Source: Brucella anthropi_A (GTDB taxonomy: Bacteria > Pseudomonadota > Alphaproteobacteria > Rhizobiales > Rhizobiaceae). Taken from it: 64,000 nucleotides of DNA. Both the position numbers and the translations under genes were made by a program. The DNA is taken from contig NZ_LQBD01000015.1 in the NCBI RefSeq assembly GCF_046630315.1, positions 17,967 through 81,966 of the forward strand, read 5' to 3'. Under the pieces are notes generated by a model. That model was not told the origin of the DNA and made no database searches. It worked only from the letters and a program-made list of their open reading frames with translations. Positions 17,329-25,100 of the stretch are shown here, in pieces (position 1 is the stretch's first letter; each line of letters begins with the position of its first letter).

Positions 17329-18621
17329 ATGGGTGTTGAAGTAACGCGTCTTCCCAACGGGTTGACGATAGCCACCGATACGATGTCCCACGTGGAAAGC
17401 GTGGCGCTTGGAATCTGGGTCAAGGCCGGAGCGCGAAACGAAGCCCCAGACCGTCACGGCATTGCTCACCTGCTGGAGCACATGGCCTTCAAGGGTACGG
17501 AAAATCGCACGGCCTGGCAGATCGCATCGGATATTGAAAATGTCGGCGGCGAGATCAATGCCGCCACCAGCGTCGAGACCACATCCTATTATGCGCGTGT
17601 ACTGCGCAATGATGTGCCGCTTGCCATCGACATTCTTTCCGACATCCTGACGGCCTCCAAATTCGATGAAGCCGAACTGGAACGCGAGAAACAGGTCATC
17701 ATGCAGGAAATCGGCGCGGCGCACGACACGCCCGACGATATCGTCTTCGATCGTTTCACCGAAACAGCCTATCGCCATCAACCGATCGGACGCGCCATCC
17801 TGGGCGAGCCCGACACGGTCATGTCTTTCACCTCCGCCGATCTGCGCCAGTACATGGAAGAGCAGTACAGCGCCGACCGCATGGTCGTGACGGCCGCGGG
17901 CGGCGTCGATCACGATGCTTTCGTGAAGGAAGTGGAAAAGCGCCTCGGCGGCTTCCGCGCCCACAATACGGCTCCCACGCTCGACCTTGCCCATTATGTC
18001 GGCGGGGATTTCCGCGAACACCGCGAACTCATGGATGCGCAGGTCCTGATCGGCTTCGAGGGACGCGCCTATCATGTGCGCGATTTCTACGCCTCGCAGC
18101 TTCTTTCGATGATCCTTGGCGGCGGCATGTCCTCGCGGCTTTTCCAGGAAGTACGCGAGAAGCGCGGGCTCTGCTATTCGGTCTATGCCTTCCATTGGGG
18201 CTTTTCCGATACGGGCCTGTTCGGCATCCATGCCGCGACGGGGCGCGACGAGCTTGTCGAACTCGTGCCGGTCATTATCGACGAATTGCACAAGGCAGCC
18301 CACTCCATCGGCCTGGACGAAGTGGACCGCGCCCGCGCGCAATATCGGGCAAGCCTGCTCATGTCGCAGGAAAGTGCGGCAAGCCGCGCGGGCCAGATCG
18401 CGCGCCAGTTCCTGCTCTATGGGCGCCCGGTTGAAAACAGCGAATTGCTGGACCGTTTGTCCCTCATCACGCCCAAACGCCTGACCGATCTTGCCGGACG
18501 GCTTTTTCTCGACAGCAAACCCACTATCGCAGGCGTCGGCCCCATTGGCCGCCTCATGAGCTTCGATCACCTGACCGATGCGCTTTCGACCAATGCGCAT
18601 ACGAGGAAGATTGCTGTTTAA
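17329..18621 (+). CDS. M16-family zinc metallopeptidase (mitochondrial processing peptidase-like)
   Basis: 430 aa. The inverted zinc motif HxxEH is HLLEH at residues 47-51, with a downstream Glu in the EREKQVIMQE helix as third ligand. The C-terminal half has the RLFQEVREKRGLCYSVYAF substrate-binding segment of M16B peptidases (PqqL/MPP/YmxG). The ATG at 17329 is preceded by GCAGGGAG; TTG 17323 is less likely. Its position after thrC is conserved in Rhizobiales. Its physiological substrates are unknown. A long octamer hairpin follows the stop. Confidence 0.93.
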   Translation: MGVEVTRLPNGLTIATDTMSHVESVALGIWVKAGARNEAPDRHGIAHLLEHMAFKGTENRTAWQIASDIENVGGEINAATSVETTSYYARVLRNDVPLAIDILSDILTASKFDEAELEREKQVIMQEIGAAHDTPDDIVFDRFTETAYRHQPIGRAILGEPDTVMSFTSADLRQYMEEQYSADRMVVTAAGGVDHDAFVKEVEKRLGGFRAHNTAPTLDLAHYVGGDFREHRELMDAQVLIGFEGRAYHVRDFYASQLLSMILGGGMSSRLFQEVREKRGLCYSVYAFHWGFSDTGLFGIHAATGRDELVELVPVIIDELHKAAHSIGLDEVDRARAQYRASLLMSQESAASRAGQIARQFLLYGRPVENSELLDRLSLITPKRLTDLAGRLFLDSKPTIAGVGPIGRLMSFDHLTDALSTNAHTRKIAV

Positions 18622-18631
18622 GGGAATAAGT

Positions 18632-18713
18632 GAGTAGGGGAATAGGGGAGTATGTGACCTTGAACATTTTGTTTTTCCTACTCCCCTATTCCCCTACTCC
18701 CATACTCCCCTAA
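18632..18713. repeat. Octamer-type inverted repeat (AGGGGARTs), 21-bp perfect arms
   Basis: The left arm 18632-18652 and right arm 18679-18699 are perfect 21-nt complements built from degenerate octamers AGGGGAAT/AGGGGAGT, with further octamers to 18713. The 26-nt loop contains a T-rich stretch. It lies between the M16 peptidase and GNAT genes and may act as a terminator. The units resemble the AGGGCAGT array at 22237-22300. Confidence 0.85.
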
Positions 18714-18719
18714 CCCGTC

Positions 18720-19340
18720 ATGATCGGCCTGCCCTTCCGCAAAAGCAATCCGACCACACTGCGTGGGCAGCGCATTTACCTGCGCGAGCCGATGATGAGC
18801 GATTTTGCAAGCTGGGCCGGCCTGCGCGAGCAAAGCCGGGCCTTTCTCACGCCGTGGGAGCCGACCTGGCCCGATGACGACCTGACCAAAAGCGCCTTTC
18901 GCCATCGGATAAGACGGTTTCAGGATGAAATATCGGCCGGGACCGCCTATCCGTTCTTTGTGTTCCGCAACAGCGACAACAAGCTTGTCGGCGGCATTAC
19001 GCTCGGCAATATCCGGCGCGGCGTCGGCCAGAGCGGCATGATCGGCTACTGGAGCGGCGCACCCTATGCCGGCAAGGGTTATATGACCGAAGCGCTATCG
19101 CTGGTTATCCCCTTTGCATTTGACCAACTGCGGTTGCACCGGATTGAAGCAGCCTGTATCCCTCATAACATGCGTTCGATACGGCTTCTCGAAAAAGCCG
19201 GATTTGAGAGAGAAGGACTGTTGCGTTCCTATCTCAAGATAAACGGCTTCTGGCAGGACCACCTGCTTTTTGCCCTTATAGAAGGCGACAAACGTATGAC
19301 GGATAGCCGCATGATCAATGGCAAGGTTGAACGCTCGTGA
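18720..19340 (+). CDS. GNAT acetyltransferase, RimJ/RimL type
   Basis: 206 aa acyl-CoA N-acyltransferase. The motif order fits the RimJ/RimL group: YLREPMMSDFASWAGLRE at the N-terminus, GGITLGNIRRG, then the acetyl-CoA pyrophosphate loop IGYWSGAPYAGKGYMTEAL, and C-terminal RIEAACIPHNMRSIRLLEKAGFEREG. The likely target is a protein N-terminus or side-chain amine; the exact substrate is unknown. Its stop overlaps the GTG of the downstream GGDEF/EAL gene (GTGA), so the two are coupled. The pair is bracketed by two octamer-repeat hairpins. Confidence 0.9.
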   Translation: MIGLPFRKSNPTTLRGQRIYLREPMMSDFASWAGLREQSRAFLTPWEPTWPDDDLTKSAFRHRIRRFQDEISAGTAYPFFVFRNSDNKLVGGITLGNIRRGVGQSGMIGYWSGAPYAGKGYMTEALSLVIPFAFDQLRLHRIEAACIPHNMRSIRLLEKAGFEREGLLRSYLKINGFWQDHLLFALIEGDKRMTDSRMINGKVERS

Positions 19341-22234
19341 AGGGTTTTGCGGATAAGTGGTTTGTTGCTGGTGCGCGTTTTCTCGCGCTCATGGTTTTTC
19401 TGACCGTTTCGGTCGTCCAGGCATCAGCCATCGAACCGATCAAGATTTCCAAGGAAGATACCGCCCTCGACCTGTCCCGCGCTGTCGAACTTCTGCGCAA
19501 CAAGGGCGAAAGCGTGCAGGTATCGACCGCTCCCGGTCCCGACGGCATTGTCCGCCGCATCGAAGTGCAGGCAGACCAGAACAGCAAGGCATCCGGCGAC
19601 TGGGCCGCTTTTTCCATCGCAAACCCGACCGACGAGCAGATCGACCGCCTGATTGTGGCGCCGCATTTCCGTCTCGTCGACTCCGGCGTCATCTGGCCCG
19701 ATCTCGGTTCTCCGCGCATTGCATCGATCACGCCCAGCGAAGGCTTTGCGCTCGACCGCCAGCCAAGTGCGGATGCGGACGTCTTTCGCATCACGCTCAA
19801 TCCCGGCAGCGTCATCACCTTTGTGGCAGAGCTCTCCTCGCACAACCTGCCGCAGCTCTATCTGTGGGAGCCGGAGGCCTACAAGGATGCGGTCAATTCC
19901 TACACGCTCTATCGCGGCATCCTGCTCGGCATTTCCGGCCTGCTGGCGCTGTTTCTGACTATCCTTTTCGTGGTCAAGGGCACTTCCCTGTTCCCGGCCA
20001 CCGCCGCGCTTGCCTGGGCGGTTCTGGCCTATATCTGCGTGGATTTCGGCTTCTGGAACAAGCTGATGGAGATTACGCCCGGCAATGAGCAGATTTGGCG
20101 CGCCGGGACCGAAGTGGCGCTTGCCGCCTCGCTTGTGATCTTCCTCTTCACCTATCTCAATCTCAACCGCTGGCACGATCATTTCAGCTATGGCGCGGTG
20201 ACATGGGTATTGGGCCTGCTGGCACTTGCGGGGGTGGCCGTCTTCGATCCGCCGGTCGCCTCCGGCGTTGCACGCATTTCTCTAGCGCTCACCGTCCTGT
20301 CCGGTGTTGCCATCATCGGTTATCTGGCGGTCAAGGGGTATGATCGCGCCGTCATGCTGATACCCGCCTGGCTGCTCACCCTCATATGGTTGCTGGGCGC
20401 CTGGATGACGGTTTCGGGCAGCCTCGATAACGATATCGTGCAGCCTGCCCTTGGCGGCGGTCTTGTCCTGATCGTGCTTCTGATCGGTTTCACCGTCATG
20501 CAGCATGCATTCGCAGGCGGAGCGCTGCAACAGGGGCTGCTCTCCGACATGGAGCGACAGGCCCTCGCCGTCATCGGTGCGGGCGATATCGTCTGGGACT
20601 GGGATGTGCCGCGCGACCGCGTGGTGACGACACCCGACATCGCCAATTATCTCGGCAATACAGCCAGCAGCCTGCAAGGCCCGGTGCGCAACTGGCTTCC
20701 CGTCATGCACGCCGATGACCGCGACCGGTTCCGCTCCACGCTTGATGCCATTCTGGAAAACCGGCGCGGGCGCATCGGCCAGATTTTCCGGCTGCGCGCC
20801 AATGACGGCCACTATCACTGGTATGCGCTTCGCGCCCGTCCGGTCATCGGATCGGATGGCGAAGTGGTGCGCTGCGTCGGCACGCTGGTCAATGTGACGG
20901 AACAGAAGAAAGCCGAAGAACGGCTCCTGCACGACGCCGTGCACGACAATCTGACCGGCCTTCCCAATCGCGAACTGTTCCTCGACCGTCTGAGCAACGT
21001 CATGAACATGGCGCGTGGCGAGAACAATCTCCACCCAACGGTGTTCATCATCGACATAGACCGCTTCAAGCAGGTCAATGACAGCCTTGGCATGTCGGCA
21101 GGCGATACGATCCTGCTCACCGTTTCGCGCCGCCTGGCGCGGCTCATGAAGCCGCAGGATACGCTCTCGCGCCTGTCTTCCGACCAGTTCGGCCTGTTGC
21201 TGGCTTCCGAAAGCGATCCGGGGCGCATCGCCTCCTTTGCCGAGGCCCTGCGTCAGGCTGTGCGCGCGCCCATTGCCTATGCAAAGCGCGAGATCGTTCT
21301 CACATCGTCCATCGGCCTGATTACCTGGACGAAAACGGCAACAACTGCCGAGGATTTCGTGAAGGATGCCGAACTTGCCATGTATCAGGCCAAGCGTTTC
21401 GGTGGGGATCGCATCGAGCCGTTTCGTCCGGCATTCAGAGCCATCGGCAGCGACAAGCTCCAGCTTGAATCCGATCTGCGGCGCGCGCTTGAACGCGATG
21501 AAATCAGCCTTGTCTATCAGCCGATCGTCAAGCTTGATGAAGGCACCATTGCCGGTTTTGAGGCGCTCATGCGCTGGGAGCATCCGCGGCGCGGCGCCAT
21601 TTCACCATCGGAGTTCATTCCCATTGCCGAGAATTCCGGTCTTATCATCCAGCTTGGCCTGTTTGCGATGCAACGGGCTGCGGAAGATCTGTATGCGTGG
21701 CAGGAACTATTCCCGAAGCTCGACCTTTTCGTTTCGGTCAACCTGTCATCCACGCAACTCATCCGCCAGGATCTCATCAACGATGTCCGTTCGGTGCTTT
21801 CCCGTATCCATCTCAATCCGGGCAGCCTGAAGCTAGAACTGACCGAATCCGTCCTGATGGAAAACCCCGAGCAGTCCACGCACGTCCTGGCCCGGCTTAA
21901 AACCATGGGCATCGGCTTGTCGCTCGACGATTTCGGGACGGGTTATTCCTCGCTCGCCTACCTCACGCGCTTTCCGTTCGATATCATCAAGATCGACCGG
22001 TCCTTCGTGAAGGGCGACCAGCCACAGAAAGCCACCCTGCTGCGCTCGATTGTGAGCATGGCGCACGATCTCGGCCTCGCCGTCGTGACCGAAGGCGTGG
22101 AGAGCGAAAGCGATGCGCTTCAGCTTCGCCAGATGGGTTGCGAATATGTGCAGAGCTTCATGTTCGGCCAGCCGACGAGCCGTGACGAAGCAACCCGCAT
22201 GATCCGCGATCAGCTGGACGCGGCAGCGGCGTGA
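19337..22234 (+). CDS. Multidomain c-di-GMP phosphodiesterase (periplasmic sensor-7TM-PAS-degenerate GGDEF-EAL)
   Basis: 965 aa. Signal peptide 1-32; beta-rich periplasmic domain to about 190; about seven TM helices at 195-400 (7TMR-DISM-like); PAS fold at 410-530 (GAGDIVWDWDVPRDRV); GGDEF domain from HDNLTGLPNRELFLDRL (about 535), whose active-site loop reads RLSSDQFG instead of GGDEF; EAL domain from GFEALMRWEHP (about 740) with DDFGTGYSSLAYL and EGVES intact. The protein is therefore predicted to hydrolyse rather than make c-di-GMP. It starts with GTG inside the GNAT stop. It probably corresponds to the gene published as bpdA in B. melitensis (from remembered gene order). Confidence 0.93.
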   Translation: MKGFADKWFVAGARFLALMVFLTVSVVQASAIEPIKISKEDTALDLSRAVELLRNKGESVQVSTAPGPDGIVRRIEVQADQNSKASGDWAAFSIANPTDEQIDRLIVAPHFRLVDSGVIWPDLGSPRIASITPSEGFALDRQPSADADVFRITLNPGSVITFVAELSSHNLPQLYLWEPEAYKDAVNSYTLYRGILLGISGLLALFLTILFVVKGTSLFPATAALAWAVLAYICVDFGFWNKLMEITPGNEQIWRAGTEVALAASLVIFLFTYLNLNRWHDHFSYGAVTWVLGLLALAGVAVFDPPVASGVARISLALTVLSGVAIIGYLAVKGYDRAVMLIPAWLLTLIWLLGAWMTVSGSLDNDIVQPALGGGLVLIVLLIGFTVMQHAFAGGALQQGLLSDMERQALAVIGAGDIVWDWDVPRDRVVTTPDIANYLGNTASSLQGPVRNWLPVMHADDRDRFRSTLDAILENRRGRIGQIFRLRANDGHYHWYALRARPVIGSDGEVVRCVGTLVNVTEQKKAEERLLHDAVHDNLTGLPNRELFLDRLSNVMNMARGENNLHPTVFIIDIDRFKQVNDSLGMSAGDTILLTVSRRLARLMKPQDTLSRLSSDQFGLLLASESDPGRIASFAEALRQAVRAPIAYAKREIVLTSSIGLITWTKTATTAEDFVKDAELAMYQAKRFGGDRIEPFRPAFRAIGSDKLQLESDLRRALERDEISLVYQPIVKLDEGTIAGFEALMRWEHPRRGAISPSEFIPIAENSGLIIQLGLFAMQRAAEDLYAWQELFPKLDLFVSVNLSSTQLIRQDLINDVRSVLSRIHLNPGSLKLELTESVLMENPEQSTHVLARLKTMGIGLSLDDFGTGYSSLAYLTRFPFDIIKIDRSFVKGDQPQKATLLRSIVSMAHDLGLAVVTEGVESESDALQLRQMGCEYVQSFMFGQPTSRDEATRMIRDQLDAAAA

Positions 22235-22236
22235 GT

Positions 22237-22300
22237 AGGGCAGTAGGGCAGTAGGGCAGTAGGGCAGTAGGGCAGTAGGGCAGTAGGGCAGTAGGGCAGT
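22237..22300. repeat. Octameric VNTR, 8 perfect copies of AGGGCAGT (HOOF-print type)
   Basis: Eight uninterrupted AGGGCAGT units begin 3 nt after the GGDEF/EAL stop. Octameric arrays of this unit are the hypervariable HOOF-print loci used to type Brucella. The copy number is likely to differ among strains. Confidence 0.95.
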
Positions 22301-22339
22301 GAAGAATATGGTGGTTGCGGTCATGCGCAACCAAAACAT

Positions 22340-22408
22340 ACTCCCCTACTCCCTTATTCCCCTATTCCCTTAACATACTGCCTTACTGCCCTACTGCCTT
22401 ATTGCCTT
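22340..22408. repeat. Degenerate inverted octamers opposing the VNTR
   Basis: Degenerate units in the opposite sense (ACTCCCCT, ATTCCCCT, then ACTGCCTT and ACTGCCCT) run to 4 nt before the yqgE stop. They can pair with the AGGGCAGT array, giving a long variable hairpin between the convergent phosphodiesterase and yqgE genes that could serve as a bidirectional terminator. Confidence 0.75.
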
Positions 22409-22411
22409 AAA

Positions 22412-23014
22412 TCAGGCATGCCCCGCATCGGAGACAAGCCGGGACATATCGATGCCCATGTGGAGCATCAGGCGCGCATATTTGCCCTCGATATCGCTGT
22501 CGAACAGCATGTCGAGCGGCGCGTCGCAGGTCAGCCAACCATTCTCGGCAAGCTCCGCTTCGATCTGGCCCGGTGCCCAGCCAGAATAACCAAGGGCCAT
22601 CAGGGCGCGTGACGGTCCCCTGCCCCCATAAATGGCGCGCAGAATATCGACCGTTGCCGTGAGGCAGACATCTTCCGAAACAGGCATGGTGGAATCGACC
22701 ATATAGTCGTCGGAATGCAGCACGAAGCCGCGCGTGCGATCCACCGGTCCGCCATTGCGCACCATCATATTCTGAGCCCGATCCGGCAGAATAATCAGTT
22801 CATCCTCGTCTATGACCCCGATTTGACGCAGAAGATCCGGAAACTCGACAGGCTGAAGCTGGTTGATGATGAACCCCATCGCGCCTTCATCGGAATGCGC
22901 GCAGATATAAACCACCGACCGGGCAAAACGCTCGTCGCTCATTCCGGGCATGGCAAGCAGGAATTGCCCGTTCAGAAAACCCTGCTCTTTGTTTGGCGTC
23001 TTGAGAATGGTCAT
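22412..23014 (-). CDS. YqgE/AlgH (UPF0301) family protein
   Basis: 200 aa protein of the UPF0301 family. It has GQFLLAMPGMSDERFARSVVYICAHSDEGAMGFIINQ at residues 16-52, followed by the GGPVDRTRGFVLHS and ALGYSGWAPGQIEAELAENGWL signatures. The molecular function is unestablished; the name AlgH comes from alginate regulation in Pseudomonas. The ATG at 23014 gives the usual family length; upstream in-frame codons to 23056 lack support. It is divergent from the DsbD-alpha-like gene. Confidence 0.93.
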   Translation of the reverse strand: MTILKTPNKEQGFLNGQFLLAMPGMSDERFARSVVYICAHSDEGAMGFIINQLQPVEFPDLLRQIGVIDEDELIILPDRAQNMMVRNGGPVDRTRGFVLHSDDYMVDSTMPVSEDVCLTATVDILRAIYGGRGPSRALMALGYSGWAPGQIEAELAENGWLTCDAPLDMLFDSDIEGKYARLMLHMGIDMSRLVSDAGHA

Positions 23015-23184
23015 GAATATGAAGGTAGCAAGACTGCGCAAAATAACAATGGCCATTTGCTGGGACCGCCGGTCCCGGTGCGAAAACCAATTGAATGGCA
23101 GGCGGCCTCTTGATCGCGCGGTGCAAATCGCAGGTCCTCACGATTGGACTTGAAGCGACCACCTTTTCATTCCATCTTTCAATC

Positions 23185-23985
23185 ATGAACATTCGGACAT
23201 TCGCCATCGCTCCATTTTTGTTGGCCTCGCTCGCACTTCCAGCCTTGGCGTCCGCCTCGGACTGGACCGAGACGCCCGGCGGGCGTGTGCGTGTCATTCT
23301 CGAAGACAGTGGCCCGGACAACGCAACCGGCCGCGAACGACGCGGTGCCTTGCAGATCGAGTTGCAGCCCGGCTGGAAAACCTATTGGCGCAATCCGGGC
23401 GATGCGGGCGTTCCGCCCCAGATCAATATTGAGGGGGATGCGAAAGCGCAGATCGATTTCCCGGCCCCCATCCGGTTTGGCGGGAGCGACGAAGGCGGGA
23501 TCGGGTATAAGCAACCCGTCTCGTTGCCGATCGTCTTTCATCTGCCATCCGGCGACACACGGCTGAAGGGCCATGTCTTTCTTGGGGTTTGTGAGAAAAT
23601 CTGCGTTCCGGTGCAGGCCACGTTCGATTTCCCGCTCGATCAAAGAGAACAGCAAGCCTCGCCGCAGGCGATCGCCGCCCGCACGATCATCGAGACGGCA
23701 TTCGACCGGCTCCCCACACCGGCAACAGCGGCGTTCGGCATAAGCAAGGTGAAGCGGGAAGGAGACAAGGCCGTCTTCGACCTTGCCGTTCCCGACCCTT
23801 CAGCCCCGGCAGAACTGTTCGTCGCCAGCGACAAGGTCAGGCTTTCCGACGCCGTTGCGGTTGAGAAGAGTCAATCCGGCCAGCAGTTTACAGCCAAGGT
23901 GCATGGAAAGGCAGACAATGCCACTATCGATTACACAATCGTGCAGAACGGAAAAGCAGTCTCCGGTCAAGTAACGCTGAATTAG
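23185..23985 (+). CDS. Periplasmic DsbD N-terminal (alpha) domain-like protein
   Basis: 266 aa. The Sec signal peptide ends near ALASAS (about residue 22). The body is a beta-rich domain with GWKTYWRNPGDAGVPPQI and a Cys pair in FLGVCEKICVPV, the same spacing class as the redox-active Cys pair of DsbD-alpha/ScsB. There is no TM core and no thioredoxin domain, so it is a free-standing periplasmic module that could relay electrons between an unlinked membrane partner and substrates. Peroxiredoxin follows 133 nt downstream on the same strand. Confidence 0.82.
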   Translation: MNIRTFAIAPFLLASLALPALASASDWTETPGGRVRVILEDSGPDNATGRERRGALQIELQPGWKTYWRNPGDAGVPPQINIEGDAKAQIDFPAPIRFGGSDEGGIGYKQPVSLPIVFHLPSGDTRLKGHVFLGVCEKICVPVQATFDFPLDQREQQASPQAIAARTIIETAFDRLPTPATAAFGISKVKREGDKAVFDLAVPDPSAPAELFVASDKVRLSDAVAVEKSQSGQQFTAKVHGKADNATIDYTIVQNGKAVSGQVTLN

Positions 23986-24118
23986 GCTGCTCTTATCCGT
24001 CTTTTGAAATTGTCCGCCGGCCTGTTATCGGTTTAACTGTGCCGCCCGTGCTTCGCGGCGCGGATGAGAATTTTTGACCATAGGCAGCGGAACACCCCTG
24101 CCCCCTAGGAGAAAACAG

Positions 24119-24604
24119 ATGACGATCAAAGTTGGCGACAAGCTGCCCGCAGCAACTTTCAAGGTAAAGACTGCCGATGGCGTCAAGGAAATGACGACCG
24201 ACGATATCTTCAAGGGCAAGAAGGTCGTTCTCTTTGCCGTTCCTGGTGCCTTCACGCCGACTTGCAGCCTCAATCACCTGCCGGGCTATCTCGAAAACCG
24301 CGACGCGATCCTCGCCAAGGGCGTCGATCAGATCGCCGTCGTGGCGGTCAACGATCCATTCGTCATGGGCGCCTGGGCACAGAGCACCGGGGGCGAAGGC
24401 AAGATTCTCTTCCTTGCCGATGGAAGCGCCGTCTTCACCAAGGCCGCCGGTCTCGATATCGATCTTTCCGGCGGCGGCCTCGGTGTGCGCTCCAAGCGCT
24501 ATTCGGCCATCATCGAAGACGGTGTGGTCAAGTCTCTCAATATCGAGGAACAGCCGGGGCAAGCGGTCACATCCGCAGCCGCAGCCCTTCTCGAACAGCT
24601 TTGA
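24119..24604 (+). CDS. Peroxiredoxin (Prx5/AhpC-TSA-redoxin family)
   Basis: 161 aa thiol peroxidase. The peroxidatic Cys49 is in the Prx5 signature PGAFTPTCSLNHLPGY, and LGVRSKRYSAIIEDG near the C-terminus is typical of the alphaproteobacterial and plant PrxII group. It reduces hydrogen peroxide and alkyl hydroperoxides in the cytoplasm with glutathione/glutaredoxin or thioredoxin. A strong AGGAGA site at 24107-24112 fixes the start at 24119. It is monocistronic, ending in a bidirectional terminator. Confidence 0.95.
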   Translation: MTIKVGDKLPAATFKVKTADGVKEMTTDDIFKGKKVVLFAVPGAFTPTCSLNHLPGYLENRDAILAKGVDQIAVVAVNDPFVMGAWAQSTGGEGKILFLADGSAVFTKAAGLDIDLSGGGLGVRSKRYSAIIEDGVVKSLNIEEQPGQAVTSAAAALLEQL

Positions 24605-24610
24605 GAATAA

Positions 24611-24640
24611 ACAAAGGGCGGCGAAAGTCGCCCTTTTATT
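24611..24640. terminator. Bidirectional terminator between peroxiredoxin and rnhA
   Basis: A stem AAAGGGCG / CGCCCTTT (24613-24620, 24629-24636) is flanked by T-rich sequence on the plus strand and by TTTGTTT on the minus strand. It separates convergent genes and overlaps the last base of the rnhA stop. Confidence 0.82.
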
Positions 24641-25100
24641 TCACCTTCAAAGTCCGGTGTCCGGCATATTTGAACGGTTCCATGCCGGCGCGGGCAAGCT
24701 CGTCGGCGCGCTCGTTTTCAGGGTGTCCGGCATGGCCCTTGATCCAGTGCCAGCTGACCTTGTGCGGTTTGCGCGCTTCATCCAGCGCCTGCCACAGTTC
24801 GGCATTCTTGACCGGCTTCTTGGCAGCAGTCTTCCAGCCATTGCGCTTCCAGCCTTCGATCCAGCCGGAAATGCCGTCGCGCACATAGACCGAGTCCGTG
24901 TAGAGATCGACTTCGCATGGCTCCTTGAGCGCGGAGAGCGCGGAGATTGCAGCCATCAGCTCCATGCGGTTGTTGGTGGTATCGGCTTCGCCGCCCTTCA
25001 GTTCCTTGACATTGCCGTTCCAGCGCAGGATTGCGCCCCAGCCGCCGGGGCCGGGATTGCCCGAACATGCGCCATCCGTAAAAGCCTCGATCCGCTTCAC
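24636..25100 (-). CDS. rnhA: Ribonuclease HI
   Basis: 154 aa enzyme degrading RNA in RNA:DNA hybrids. The catalytic acidic set is visible: Asp in AFTDGACSGNPGPGGWGA, Glu in NRMELMAA, Asp in LYTDSVYV, and the last Asp in GHPENERADELA with the preceding His. The start overlaps the thrB stop by 4 nt, so it is the last gene of a thrB-rnhA pair. Confidence 0.97.
   Translation of the reverse strand: MKRIEAFTDGACSGNPGPGGWGAILRWNGNVKELKGGEADTTNNRMELMAAISALSALKEPCEVDLYTDSVYVRDGISGWIEGWKRNGWKTAAKKPVKNAELWQALDEARKPHKVSWHWIKGHAGHPENERADELARAGMEPFKYAGHRTLKVK

Noticed and set aside
17212..18600. 462-codon minus ORF
   Set aside because: Antisense to the M16 peptidase with its HLLEH motif; no recognisable protein on this strand.
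20282..21583. 433-codon minus ORF
   Set aside because: Shadow of the GGDEF/EAL gene.
22237..22300. Short direct repeats considered as a CRISPR array
   Set aside because: Units are 8 bp and contiguous with no spacers; this is a VNTR.
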